NCBI RefSeq assembly: GCF_020687205.1 | Contig: NZ_JAJEQE010000020.1 | Span: forward strand, 1 to 46,012 | Length of the DNA stretch: 46,012 nucleotides | Origin: Hominisplanchenecus faecis | GTDB lineage: Bacteria; Bacillota; Clostridia; Lachnospirales; Lachnospiraceae | Reading direction: 5' to 3' | In this document: positions 24,960 through 31,659 of the stretch, in pieces | Numbering within the stretch: position 1 is the stretch's first letter | Layout: each line of letters starts with the position of its first letter | Translations under genes and position numbers: made by a program | The notes under the pieces: generated by a model | Databases searched by the model: none | What the model was told of the DNA's origin: nothing | Seen by the model: only the letters and a program-made list of their open reading frames with translations

Positions 24960-26400
24960 CGATCTCCCTCGCTTTCTCTATCTGCTGTTTAAGGTCAGCA
25001 ATTCGCTGTTCTGTTTCTGCAATAAGCTGTTCTCGTTGTTCAGCTTCTGCGTTAATTCCTGCCATTGCTGATTCTCGTTTTCCAACTGTTCGATTCTGGT
25101 TTTCTGTTGCTCGATCTGTGAGAGCAGTTCTTCTGTATCTGGCAAAAGATTTAGCAGCCTGGATAATTCGCTGTTTAAGCTTTTTAAACTCTGGTTCTGC
25201 TCCTGAAAAGACAGGAGCTGTCGATCCCGTTCCTGCAATTCCTGTACCATCGCTGCCATAAAATTCTGCTGTTCCTCGATCTGGTTTATCATTGTCTCCA
25301 TCATGGGAATGACTTCCCGGCTTTCTTCTAATGTCATCCAATCGCTCCTTCCATTGTGTCAATGCACCGGATACCTTTCCGAAAGAAATCTGTATTTTAT
25401 CCAGCAGTGCATTTTGTCTTTTTATGATCTGATTTTCTACCACTTTCCATGACGCTGATTGTGTCTGCCCATTTTGAAATTTCTCATCAATTTTTCTGGC
25501 ATCCGCGCCCTCATGGATCGTCGGTATCTCTAATTTCCCCTGCCTTGCATAAGAACGGTGGTCAATGTGATTTTCCGTTTTCAAATGTGAATTACAGACA
25601 TTCGCCCATTCACTCCGCCACAGTTCACAATTTTTCGGACTGTTCCATCCGGTAGCATCGGTTAATACACGTTTCCACTGTTTACGGTTCCTTGCACCGA
25701 CTTTCTGATTACCGTTTTCGTCCAATACCGGGATTCGGATTCCATGACGGTCAGGGTCCTTTTTATCCTGCCACCAGTCCGGATGGGATTCATCCACCAC
25801 AATATTTCCATTTTCATCTCTGACAAACTCCCAATCCTTGATTTCTTTGTTCCCCCATGAGTGGTCTGGATTGAATGGTCGCATCGTCACAAGTAAATGC
25901 ACATGGGGATTTCCATCTCCTTTATCGTGGATACTCCAGTCCGCACACATTCCCTTATTTACAAAGGTCTTTTGAATATATTCGGTTGTATAATCAATCT
26001 GTTCCTGTCTGTTCCATTCTTTCGGAAGTGAGAACTCAAATGACCTGCCGAGTTGTGCATCTGCACTTTTTTCTATCCTCAAAACTTCATTCCATAAACG
26101 CTGCTTCTGAAAAGTAAGTTTAAATTTTTTCAGTGCGGCTTCTTTGTTATCTGCCCTTTTATATCGGACAGATTTCTGGAACCGTCTGATATTTTCAGCA
26201 GGTACATTCAGCCATTCCTGTGGTGCATTTTCACACATCAATAGGCTGGTATAAACAACTTCTCTTTTGGAAGTGTAGTAGCTGATTCTGCCGGTTTCTT
26301 CATTTTTCATCACATCACCATTGAGATAGGCAGATGCTGATATGATGGATTTCCCTTTGCTGCGTCCAACAATCTTTACTGTATAATGAAAAATCGCCAT
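24679..26400 (-). CDS. MobA/MobL-family relaxase (MOBQ type)
   Basis: A 573-residue conjugative relaxase that nicks one strand at oriT and stays covalently bound through a tyrosine. The N-terminal catalytic domain starts MAIFHYTVKIVGRSKGKSII SASAYL with candidate Tyr residues at 6 and 25. It has the metal-binding HUH motif NPHVHLLVTMRPF (His166, His168). The C-terminal third (about 355-573) is charged and coiled-coil-rich (RIADLKQQIEKAREIDERM, RIADLEREIEQRKQSREY). The last roughly 660 bases also encode a nested protein and the start of DUF6040 in other frames. The candidate oriT lies about 245 bases upstream of its start. Confidence 0.9.
   Translation of the reverse strand: MAIFHYTVKIVGRSKGKSIISASAYLNGDVMKNEETGRISYYTSKREVVYTSLLMCENAPQEWLNVPAENIRRFQKSVRYKRADNKEAALKKFKLTFQKQRLWNEVLRIEKSADAQLGRSFEFSLPKEWNRQEQIDYTTEYIQKTFVNKGMCADWSIHDKGDGNPHVHLLVTMRPFNPDHSWGNKEIKDWEFVRDENGNIVVDESHPDWWQDKKDPDRHGIRIPVLDENGNQKVGARNRKQWKRVLTDATGWNSPKNCELWRSEWANVCNSHLKTENHIDHRSYARQGKLEIPTIHEGADARKIDEKFQNGQTQSASWKVVENQIIKRQNALLDKIQISFGKVSGALTQWKERLDDIRRKPGSHSHDGDNDKPDRGTAEFYGSDGTGIAGTGSTAPVFSGAEPEFKKLKQRIIQAAKSFARYRRTALTDRATENQNRTVGKRESAMAGINAEAEQREQLIAETEQRIADLKQQIEKAREIDERMQKLRERRAGGRTSADDRTDAGRTGSERPDNPGTKQAAKRIADLEREIEQRKQSREYRSIADKIKANRGTIDQRDRQQEKSRRRSRGMEI
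24978..25337 (-). CDS. Coiled-coil protein nested within the relaxase gene
   Basis: A 119-residue reading frame wholly inside mobL but in a different frame. It begins MTLEESREVIPMMETMINQI and continues with heptad-like runs rich in Gln, Glu and Leu (LLSQIEQQKTRIEQLENENQ). An AAGGAG site lies seven bases before the ATG, and the next gene (DUF6040) starts 18 bases after its stop. A good site, protein-like composition and tight spacing support translation even though both frames are then coding. Function unknown; possibly a relaxosome helper. Confidence 0.6.
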   Translation of the reverse strand: MTLEESREVIPMMETMINQIEEQQNFMAAMVQELQERDRQLLSFQEQNQSLKSLNSELSRLLNLLPDTEELLSQIEQQKTRIEQLENENQQWQELTQKLNNENSLLQKQNSELLTLNSR

Positions 26401-26728
26401 GATCCGTTTCCCCCTTTCTGCCGTATCCGGCTTTGATTTCCGGCAGGTAACGTTTTCCCAAAAAGAAAATGGTATCTGCCGGAACGCCCTCTGCGTAAGA
26501 GTGCCCTGTGAATAACAGCCTGCATGGAATGCGCCCCTCTGGCGAAGAGTGCCTCCTGCGGCATGAGCAGGTCTGCATGAAATGCCCGCCGACGGAACGA
26601 GCCCGGCAAGCGTAAGCGCAGACCGGTTGCCACCTGTGGCAAACTTATACGGACGACCTCTGGTTGTCCATAAGTGCGCCCTTCATGAAAAAGCAATGAA
26701 GGGAATGAAAAATCCACTCCCTCCGGCA
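26401..26728 (+). other. oriT region with IncQ/pIP501-like nic site
   Basis: This 328-base gap has no credible gene; frames through it are low-complexity. CTTATACGGAC (26644-26654) and GTCCATAAG (26666-26674) form an imperfect inverted repeat that leads directly into TAAGTGCGCCCT (26671-26682), the nic core known for MOBQ relaxases of the RSF1010/pIP501 type. A second perfect stem, TTGCCAC with GTGGCAA, lies just before it (about 26627-26643). The hairpin next to the nic site, beside a MobL gene, makes a strong oriT assignment. Confidence 0.8.
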
Positions 26729-27043
26729 TTACACTTCCTCCGTATTCGCAACTGGCTCTTTCTGCATTGCCTTTGAGAAGAATCTCCCATTTGCTTCCTG
26801 CCTTTTTAAGAAGCCGATCAGCTTTGGGATATCATCTTCCTCAATCGCAGAACCCAGCACCGATTCCACCGCACCACCAATCTGGCAGAGCCTGTGTGTC
26901 CGCTTTTTGGTTTCCACATCTTTCTGACGTTTCTTCAGTTCCCGTTTCTGTGCTGCATACTGTTTTGCTTTCTCAAGGCTTTCCTGTTCTTTCTTTTCCA
27001 ACTGGAGCATACGCTCCTCATAACTCTTTGTTGATCTTGCCAT
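26729..27043 (-). CDS. DUF3847-like small mobilisation accessory protein
   Basis: A 104-residue basic protein with a helical N-terminal half (SYEERMLQLEKKEQESLEKAK, then KRELKKRQKDVETKKRTHRL) and the block GGAVESVLGSAIEEDDIPKLI. The KRTHRL-x-x-x-GG-VES pattern is what I associate with DUF3847/MobC-like proteins just upstream of oriT and MobL. These probably help the relaxase bind oriT. Three near ATGs exist (27073, 27052, 27043). 27043 is chosen for spacing from the AAAGGA site, but 27052 is nearly as good. Confidence 0.7.
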   Translation of the reverse strand: MARSTKSYEERMLQLEKKEQESLEKAKQYAAQKRELKKRQKDVETKKRTHRLCQIGGAVESVLGSAIEEDDIPKLIGFLKRQEANGRFFSKAMQKEPVANTEEV

Positions 27044-27164
27044 AAATATCATCGTCCTTTCTTTTTCTTCCAAACATAAGTTTCCTGTTGTCTGTCAGAC
27101 GAAGTACATGGTATAATCTGTTTGCGTGTAGGTATATCATGACTCCGGTCTGATAGAACCTTTG

Positions 27165-27190
27165 GCGGTTTCTTCGGGAACCGCTTTTTT
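27165..27190 (+). terminator. Plus-strand terminator without an evident upstream gene
   Basis: GCGGTT (27165-27170) pairs with AACCGC (27179-27184) followed by six T on the plus strand. All genes here run on the minus strand, so it could end an unseen plus-strand RNA. Confidence 0.5.
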
Positions 27191-27419
27191 AAGTTGAACC
27201 GTTTCTTGTGACTGCTTTCACATTTCCCTTATCCCTCAAGTCTCTGCCCTCGTTGGCTTCCATAAAAAGTTCCAGCATATCCGTTTTGATCAGGACTTTT
27301 CTCCCGACCTTTAATACCGGAAGTTTCTTCCATTCCACCAGTTTTCTCAGGGTGTTCCTGCCGATTCCCGTATAATCAGCAGCTTCTTCAATAGATAAGG
27401 CAATCTTTCTTTGTGTCAT
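27189..27419 (-). CDS. Excisionase (Tn916 Xis-like)
   Basis: A 76-residue basic DNA-binding protein with a winged helix of the excisionase/HTH_17 type: LSIEEAADYTGIGRNTLRKLVEWKKLPVLKVGRKVLIKTDMLE. It should bind the element ends and direct the integrase toward excision. It is divergent from the XRE gene across a region with shared palindromes. Transcription starts from TTGACA-17-TATACT (27468-27496), and a palindrome lies between that start and its ribosome binding site. Confidence 0.88.
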   Translation of the reverse strand: MTQRKIALSIEEAADYTGIGRNTLRKLVEWKKLPVLKVGRKVLIKTDMLELFMEANEGRDLRDKGNVKAVTRNGST

Positions 27420-27435
27420 ATGACCACCTCCTTTT

Positions 27436-27563
27436 AAATTGCATTATGCAATTTCATTTGTGCTGTCAGTATAGCGTGTTTATATTGCTTTGTCAAGCAT
27501 TATGAAATTTTATTCTTTTTCCATTAATTGCATATTGCAATGTATTTTGTTGCGTGGTATAGT
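27436..27563. promoter_or_regulatory. Divergent xis/xre promoters with shared operators
   Basis: Operator 1 is the palindrome AAATTGCATTATGCAATTT (27436-27454). Operator 2 is ATTGCATATTGCAAT (27527-27541). A weaker third form lies at about 27495-27510. The xis promoter (minus) has TTGACA and TATACT, complements of 27491-27496 and 27468-27473, spacer 17. The xre promoter (plus) has TTGCAA (27535-27540) inside operator 2 and TATAGT (27558-27563), spacer 17. This fits control of both genes by the XRE protein. Confidence 0.78.
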
Positions 27564-27594
27564 AATGACATACCGAAAAAGGAGGCACATCAGC

Positions 27595-28224
27595 ATGAAA
27601 GATAAAGAACTACGCAAGCTGATCGGCAGCAGGGCAAAACAGCGCCGTCTCGAATTAAATCTGACACAGCCTTATGTCGCAGAGAAGATGGGAGTTACCG
27701 CTTCCACAATCCTGCGTTATGAGAATGGTTCGATTGACAATACCAAAAAGATGGTACTGGAAGGTCTTTCGGAAGCACTTCATGTATCGATTGAATGGCT
27801 CAAAGGGGAAACCGATGAATATGAAACTGATATTACGGATAAGAAAGAATTGCAGATTCGTGATGCGATGGGCGACATTCTCAAACAGTTTCCTCTTGAC
27901 CTCAATAAAACAGAAGACGCTTTTTCTAAAGACTTACTGCTGTTAATGTTAAAGCAATATGAACTGTTTCTGGATTCGTTTCAGTTCGCCTGTAAAAATT
28001 ACAAAGGCAGTACCAAAGATGCGGACATTGCCAAAGTAATGGGATTTGAATCGAAAGATGAATATAATGAGATTATGTTTCTCAGGGAGATCACACATAC
28101 TGTCAACGCATTTAATGGTATGGCAGATGTTGTAAGGCTCTATTCAAAGAAACCGGAAGCGGCAGAACAAAGGCTTGCAAATCTTTTATCCGAAGTTATG
28201 TATGACGATTCTGAATCGGTATAG
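27595..28224 (+). CDS. XRE-family helix-turn-helix regulator of the element
   Basis: A 209-residue regulator. The N-terminal Cro/C1 helix-turn-helix is RRLELNLTQPYVAEKMGVTASTILRYENGSI, followed by LSEALHVSIEWLKGE. A helical C-terminal domain (about 80-209) probably serves dimerisation or signal sensing. The ATG at 27595 has an AAAGGAGG site; the longer frame from 27490 runs through the promoter. It likely represses xis and itself and holds the element in the integrated state. Confidence 0.88.
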   Translation: MKDKELRKLIGSRAKQRRLELNLTQPYVAEKMGVTASTILRYENGSIDNTKKMVLEGLSEALHVSIEWLKGETDEYETDITDKKELQIRDAMGDILKQFPLDLNKTEDAFSKDLLLLMLKQYELFLDSFQFACKNYKGSTKDADIAKVMGFESKDEYNEIMFLREITHTVNAFNGMADVVRLYSKKPEAAEQRLANLLSEVMYDDSESV

Positions 28225-28299
28225 TAAGATAATCGGAGTTATGATACAATGAGCGCAAGCGAGTCAAGCTGTTTACAGATTTGACGAGCGGCGAATTGG

Positions 28300-28319
28300 C
28301 TTATGGACTTGTCCATAAG
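28300..28319. other. Perfect palindrome before the integrase gene
   Basis: CTTATGGAC-TT-GTCCATAAG. The right arm is identical to the hairpin arm in the oriT (26666-26674). It may be a second binding site for the relaxase complex or a control element for int. The rest of the 160-base gap between xre and int shows no gene. Confidence 0.5.
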
Positions 28320-28384
28320 ATGCCTACACGCAAGAAGCATTTCAGCAGTTCCGATTGTCTGATATCGAAAGGAGACATACGATT

Positions 28385-29680
28385 ATGGCAAAAGGATCTG
28401 TTAGAAAAAAAGGAAAAAAATGGTACTATCGTTTCTATGTAGAAGATGCAAGCGGTAAAATGGTTCAGAAAGAATACGCCGGAACCGAAAGTAAAAGTGA
28501 GACGGAAAAGCTTCTCCGCAAGGCACTGGAAGACTACGAAGATAAGAAGTTTGTTGCAAAGGCAGATAATCTTACCGTAGGGGAACTTCTGGATATGTGG
28601 GCAGAAGAAGAACTGAAAACTGGGACACTCAGCAACGGTACAGTGGAAAATTATCTTGGTGCAATCCGATGTATCAAAAAACACCCGATTGCAGACCGCA
28701 AACTGAAAACAGTTACTGCCGAACATTTACAGGCATTTCTTGATCTGCTTACATTCGGTGGTGAGTTTCCAGACGGGAAAGTAAAAAAGGGATACAGCAA
28801 AGATTATATCCATTCTTTTTCCGCAGTGTTACAGCAGTCATTCCGTTTTGCAGTATTTCCAAAACAGTTAATCAGTTTCAATCCGATGCAGTATATTAAG
28901 CTGAAAAAGCAGGCAGAGGAAGTTGACCTCTTTTCCGATGATGAAGTGGAAGAAGGTACACAGCCGATTTCACATGAGGATTATGAACGGCTTATCCAAT
29001 ATCTGGAAAAGAAAAATCCACCTGCTATTCTTCCGATTCAAATTGCGTATTATGCCGGGCTCCGTATCGGGGAAACCTGTGGTCTTACATGGCAGGACAT
29101 TAACCTTGAGGAACAATGCCTGACCATAAAACGCAGTATCCGCTACGACGGCATGAAACACAAAAATATTATCGGACCAACGAAACGGAAAAAAGTAAGG
29201 ATTGTTGATTTTGGAGATACGCTGACTGAAATACTGAAAGCTGCCAGAAAAGAACAGCTCAAAAACCGGATGCAGTATGGCGAATTATATCACCGCAATT
29301 ACTACAAAGAAGTGCATGTGAAAAACAGGGTATATTATGAATACTATCATCTTGACGGAACACAGGAAGTCCCGACAGATTACAAAGAAATCTCCTTTGT
29401 CTGCCTGCGACCAGATGGCTCTTTGGAACTGCCGAGTACACTCAGCATTGTATGCAGATCAGTGGCAAAGAAGCTGGAAGGATTTGAAGATTTCCATTTT
29501 CACCAGTTGCGTCACACTTATACCAGCAATCTGCTTTCCAATGGAGCTGCACCGAAAGATGTACAGGAACTGTTAGGACACTCTGATGTCAGTACCACAA
29601 TGAATATTTACGCTCACTCAACAAGAAAAGCAAAACGGGATTCCGCAAGACTTCTTGATAAAGTAGCGAGCAATGCTTAA
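28385..29680 (+). CDS. Tn916-type tyrosine integrase
   Basis: A 431-residue integrase. A short N-terminal arm-binding domain (GSVRKKGKKWYYRFYVEDASGK) is followed by a core-binding domain (LTVGELLDMWAEEEL) and a catalytic domain. This has Arg in YYAGLRIGETCGL, a Lys-bearing strand, HQLRHTYTSNLLSNG (His, Arg), LLGHSDVSTTMNIYAH and nucleophile Tyr409. It should insert and excise the element at CAAATCCCGATT. The ATG has a GAAAGGAG site. The gene points at the right end, toward the cut-off hsdS 3' half. It is unrelated in detail to the locus recombinase at 19860. Confidence 0.93.
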   Translation: MAKGSVRKKGKKWYYRFYVEDASGKMVQKEYAGTESKSETEKLLRKALEDYEDKKFVAKADNLTVGELLDMWAEEELKTGTLSNGTVENYLGAIRCIKKHPIADRKLKTVTAEHLQAFLDLLTFGGEFPDGKVKKGYSKDYIHSFSAVLQQSFRFAVFPKQLISFNPMQYIKLKKQAEEVDLFSDDEVEEGTQPISHEDYERLIQYLEKKNPPAILPIQIAYYAGLRIGETCGLTWQDINLEEQCLTIKRSIRYDGMKHKNIIGPTKRKKVRIVDFGDTLTEILKAARKEQLKNRMQYGELYHRNYYKEVHVKNRVYYEYYHLDGTQEVPTDYKEISFVCLRPDGSLELPSTLSIVCRSVAKKLEGFEDFHFHQLRHTYTSNLLSNGAAPKDVQELLGHSDVSTTMNIYAHSTRKAKRDSARLLDKVASNA

Positions 29681-29689
29681 CTAAAAATT

Positions 29690-29745
29690 TCCCTTATTTC
29701 CCTTGCGGATTCCGCATAAGGGCAAAAATAAGGGAAAATACATAT
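29690..29745. other. Right-end arm region of the element
   Basis: TTCCCTTATTTCCCTTG and inverted ATAAGGGCAAAAATAAGGGA flank GCGGATTCCGC, a perfect short palindrome, just after the integrase stop. They match the left-end repeats and are probable integrase arm sites. Confidence 0.6.
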
Positions 29746-29807
29746 CATTTCACTATTTAATGGGCTGAAAAGCCTGTAAAATAAGGAAAGTTCAGGAAAT
29801 CTCTCCA

Positions 29808-29819
29808 CAAATCCCGATT
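29808..29819 (+). repeat. Right attachment core (attR) of the integrated element
   Basis: CAAATCCCGATT, identical to 21400-21411. Confidence 0.85.
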
Positions 29820-30369
29820 TGCAGAGATGTTTGGAAACCCGCTTAATGGAACTGCTAAGTACCCAATTCATCAAGTAGGTGAAGTAGCTAATTCAGTTGA
29901 TCCACAACCGAGCCATAGAACACCGCCAGTAGAAGAAGATGGTGTTCCTTACGTGAGTATAAAAGATTGTGATTATAAAACAGGGAAAATTGATTTTGAA
30001 GGAGCTCGTAAAGTTAGCCCTAAAGTTTTAGAAGAACATTTGAATAGGTATACTCTACATGAGGGAGATTTTGTAATTGGAAAGATTGGAACCATAGGTA
30101 ATCCGGTATTTATTCCTGCTCGTGATGATTACACTCTTTCTGCAAATATTGTCTTAGTTCAACCTAATAGAGAATTAGTTAGCCCATATTTTTTAAAGTA
30201 TTCTTTTGAATCAGATTTTGTGGAAAGACAGTTTGCTGAAGCTAAAAATTCTACTTCACAGGCAGCATTTGGAATTCAAAAAGTAAGAACAGTTAAAGTT
30301 ATGAATCCTGATTTAGATGTTCAAAATAAATTTGAAAACTTTGTCCAACAAGTCGATAAATTAAAATAA
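29820..30369 (+). pseudogene. HsdS, 3' half, cut off by the mobile element
   Basis: Continues the hsdS frame as FAEMFGNPLNGTAKYP and supplies the second recognition domain (DGVPYVSIKDCDYKTGKIDF, IGKIGTIGNPVFIP, AAFGIQKVRTVKVMNP). It ends at FENFVQQVDKLK, about 25 residues earlier than the intact HsdS, which continues with SKIQKSLEETQLLFDSLMQ. So even the restored gene has a shortened last helix. The only start now is an ATG at 29827 without a ribosome binding site, so it is probably silent while the element is in place. Confidence 0.8.
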
Positions 30370-30465
30370 TAAAAAGTTTGTTAATATATAATGGACTAAA
30401 ACACGGACTTCTGGCTGAATATTCACAAAAAATCAGGCTATATTTCTTGTAAATGGCGGAAAAGA

Positions 30466-30568
30466 CAAAAAAATAACCGCCCCAGTCTGCAAACTAAGCG
30501 GTTATTTTTAACCTAATAAACATCAGGCGAACCGTCATGGTAGCACCTTTTGTATTTAAATATGAACT
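30466..30568 (-). ncRNA. Putative small RNA unit with its own promoter and terminator
   Basis: On the minus strand TTGACA (complement of 30598-30603) and TATGAT (complement of 30575-30580) are 17 bases apart. The transcript of about 100 bases would end at a terminator made of AAATAACCGC/GCGGTTATTT followed by seven T. Inside is GGTGCTACCATGACGGTTCG, a block I associate with loci of small holin-like type I toxins; only a 14-codon frame is present. A remnant type I antitoxin or toxin RNA is possible but unproven. The same stem can stop the plus-strand hsdS transcript. Confidence 0.5.
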
Positions 30569-30618
30569 GTCTGTATCATAGCACAAAACGACTTTTGTGT
30601 CAAATTATCAGCAGTATC

Positions 30619-30785
30619 TTGAACGCAGAGAAGCATTCCCCCATTTCAAATGTGCAGAGCACTAAGCGGTGGGTGAGGGGGATGCTTATGTCAGTGGGAG
30701 TTGAAAGCTCTCGCTGACAGGTCGCGAAGCGACTGCGTTCATGAGCAAGTAGCGAAGCGGATTGCGAATGTCCGCTTTACCGGTA
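30619..30785 (+). repeat. Long structured repeat, family B, four consecutive stems
   Basis: TTGAACGCAGAGAAGC opens the unit. Stem 1 is AAGCATTCCCCC with GGGGGATGCTT. Stem 2 is TCAGTGGGAG with CTCTCGCTGA, using G-U pairs. Stem 3 is GTCGC-gaa-GCGAC. Stem 4 is AAGCGGA with TCCGCTT. Parts recur at 14357-14396 (stem 4 unit), 36424-36460 (the opening fused to stem 4) and, inverted and degenerate, 9217-9250. The G-U pairs suggest an RNA-level structure. No gene lies between 30370 and 30797. Confidence 0.7.
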
Positions 30786-30797
30786 ATTAGCGGTAAT

Positions 30798-31400
30798 TCA
30801 CCTGATCTTTCTGATTACAACAGATGTCCCGTTTGCAATGACTCCGATTACATTATTGGAAAACATATTGTAGTCAATGTCAATGCCAATGACTGCATTT
30901 CCACCCAATGCAGCTGATTTTTTGATCAGTTTATCCATGGCAGCGTGCCTTGCCATCTCAAGTTTTTCCTCGAACATCCCGGATTGCACGCCAAAGAAAT
31001 CAGCAAATGAAGAAGTAAATTCTGAGAGAAATCCGGTGCCAAGAACTACTTCGCCGGCGACAATCCCCAGGTAAGATACGATTTCATAACCTTCAAACTG
31101 AAATCCGGTTGTTACCATGTGGGTTTTTTCACGATAATCCAGATCCTGTTTTTCGTTTTCTGCCCGTTGTATTTCTTCTTTTTTTGCACGACTGTCCCAC
31201 AATTTTTCGTCATAATCCGGATTGCTGTATTGATAACCTGCACGCATCGCTTCGATGATCTGAGGTAATTCTTTAGGATCAATATGGCTTAACTCTTCGT
31301 CGGATAACAGTTGAACCATTTCATTTCCACAATAATCGCAGTTTTCTGCAAGATGATTGCTTTCTCTGCAATTTCCGCAGTGTTTGCAGCATAAAATCAT
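30798..31400 (-). CDS. YbjQ/UPF0145-family protein with N-terminal zinc ribbon
   Basis: A 200-residue cytosolic protein. It starts MILCCKHCGNCRESNHLAEN, continuing CDYCGNEM, so paired Cys residues form a zinc ribbon. A charged linker follows (about 40-95). The C-terminal YbjQ (heavy-metal-binding-like) domain has YEIVSYLGIVAGEVVLGTGFLSE and AALGGNAVIGIDIDYN. The family forms pentamers and its role is unknown. The ATG at 31400 has a full AGGAGGA-type site; the 29 extra upstream residues are not used. It points away from hsdR and is probably unrelated to restriction. Confidence 0.85.
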   Translation of the reverse strand: MILCCKHCGNCRESNHLAENCDYCGNEMVQLLSDEELSHIDPKELPQIIEAMRAGYQYSNPDYDEKLWDSRAKKEEIQRAENEKQDLDYREKTHMVTTGFQFEGYEIVSYLGIVAGEVVLGTGFLSEFTSSFADFFGVQSGMFEEKLEMARHAAMDKLIKKSAALGGNAVIGIDIDYNMFSNNVIGVIANGTSVVIRKIR

Positions 31401-31501
31401 AAGCGTTCCTCCTTTAGCGTATGTATTTTCAAAATGGTAAGCTCTTAAGTTAAATACCATTGTAATAGGAATCTGCCATCTGTACAATGTTTTTTTTGTG
31501 A

Positions 31502-31615
31502 ACAGGAACGGAACCTGTCGTTTTTTGTGAAATATGTGTTTTCAGGCTGGATTTACGGGATTTGTCGGATTCCTTTCATAACTTTCTTGTGAGAAAAACC
31601 ACTTCGTGTTAAAAT
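31502..31615 (+). promoter_or_regulatory. Stem-loop and promoter upstream of hsdR
   Basis: ACAGG-aacggaa-CCTGT with six T (31502-31526) is a small terminator-like hairpin. TTGTGA (31587-31592) and TAAAAT (31610-31615) with a 17-base spacer form the likely hsdR promoter, 45 bases before the GTG start. Confidence 0.6.
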
Positions 31616-31659
31616 ATCAGAAGACATTTCACGAAAATACAACAAGAGGGGGTGGCGGC

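Larger units (their letters stand above)
21412..29819 (+). mobile_element. Integrative mobilizable element, 8.4 kb, inserted in hsdS
   Basis: The element is bounded by 12-base direct repeats (21400-21411 and 29808-29819). It contains a Tn916-type integrase at the right end, xis, an XRE regulator, a MOBQ-type MobL relaxase with an oriT, mobilisation accessories (DUF3847, DUF6040, a coiled-coil protein), DUF6061, and a MarR/MATE cargo. No type IV secretion genes are present, so it would need a helper conjugative element. Both ends carry related arm-type sequences (CCCTTATT and ATAAGGGCAAA in inverted arrangement, 21510-21585 and 29694-29745), as expected for integrase arm binding. Excision restores the interrupted gene without loss or gain of a base. 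Confidence 0.9.

Noticed and set aside
24689-25261. 190-codon plus-strand frame opposite the relaxase
   Set aside because: Antisense to a supported relaxase, rich in Ser/Arg/Cys, no start site.
26376-26729. 117-codon minus-strand frame between DUF3847 and MobL
   Set aside because: Runs through the oriT hairpins and nic core with low-complexity translation; better explained as oriT DNA.
17734-30369. Inversion-type hsdS phase variation as in Streptococcus
   Set aside because: All hsdS parts face the same way and no inverted copy of the shared block was found in the window, so inversion switching is not supported here.
30619-30785. CRISPR array
   Set aside because: The repeated segments are hairpins of different sequence, not evenly spaced identical repeats with unique spacers; no cas genes nearby.
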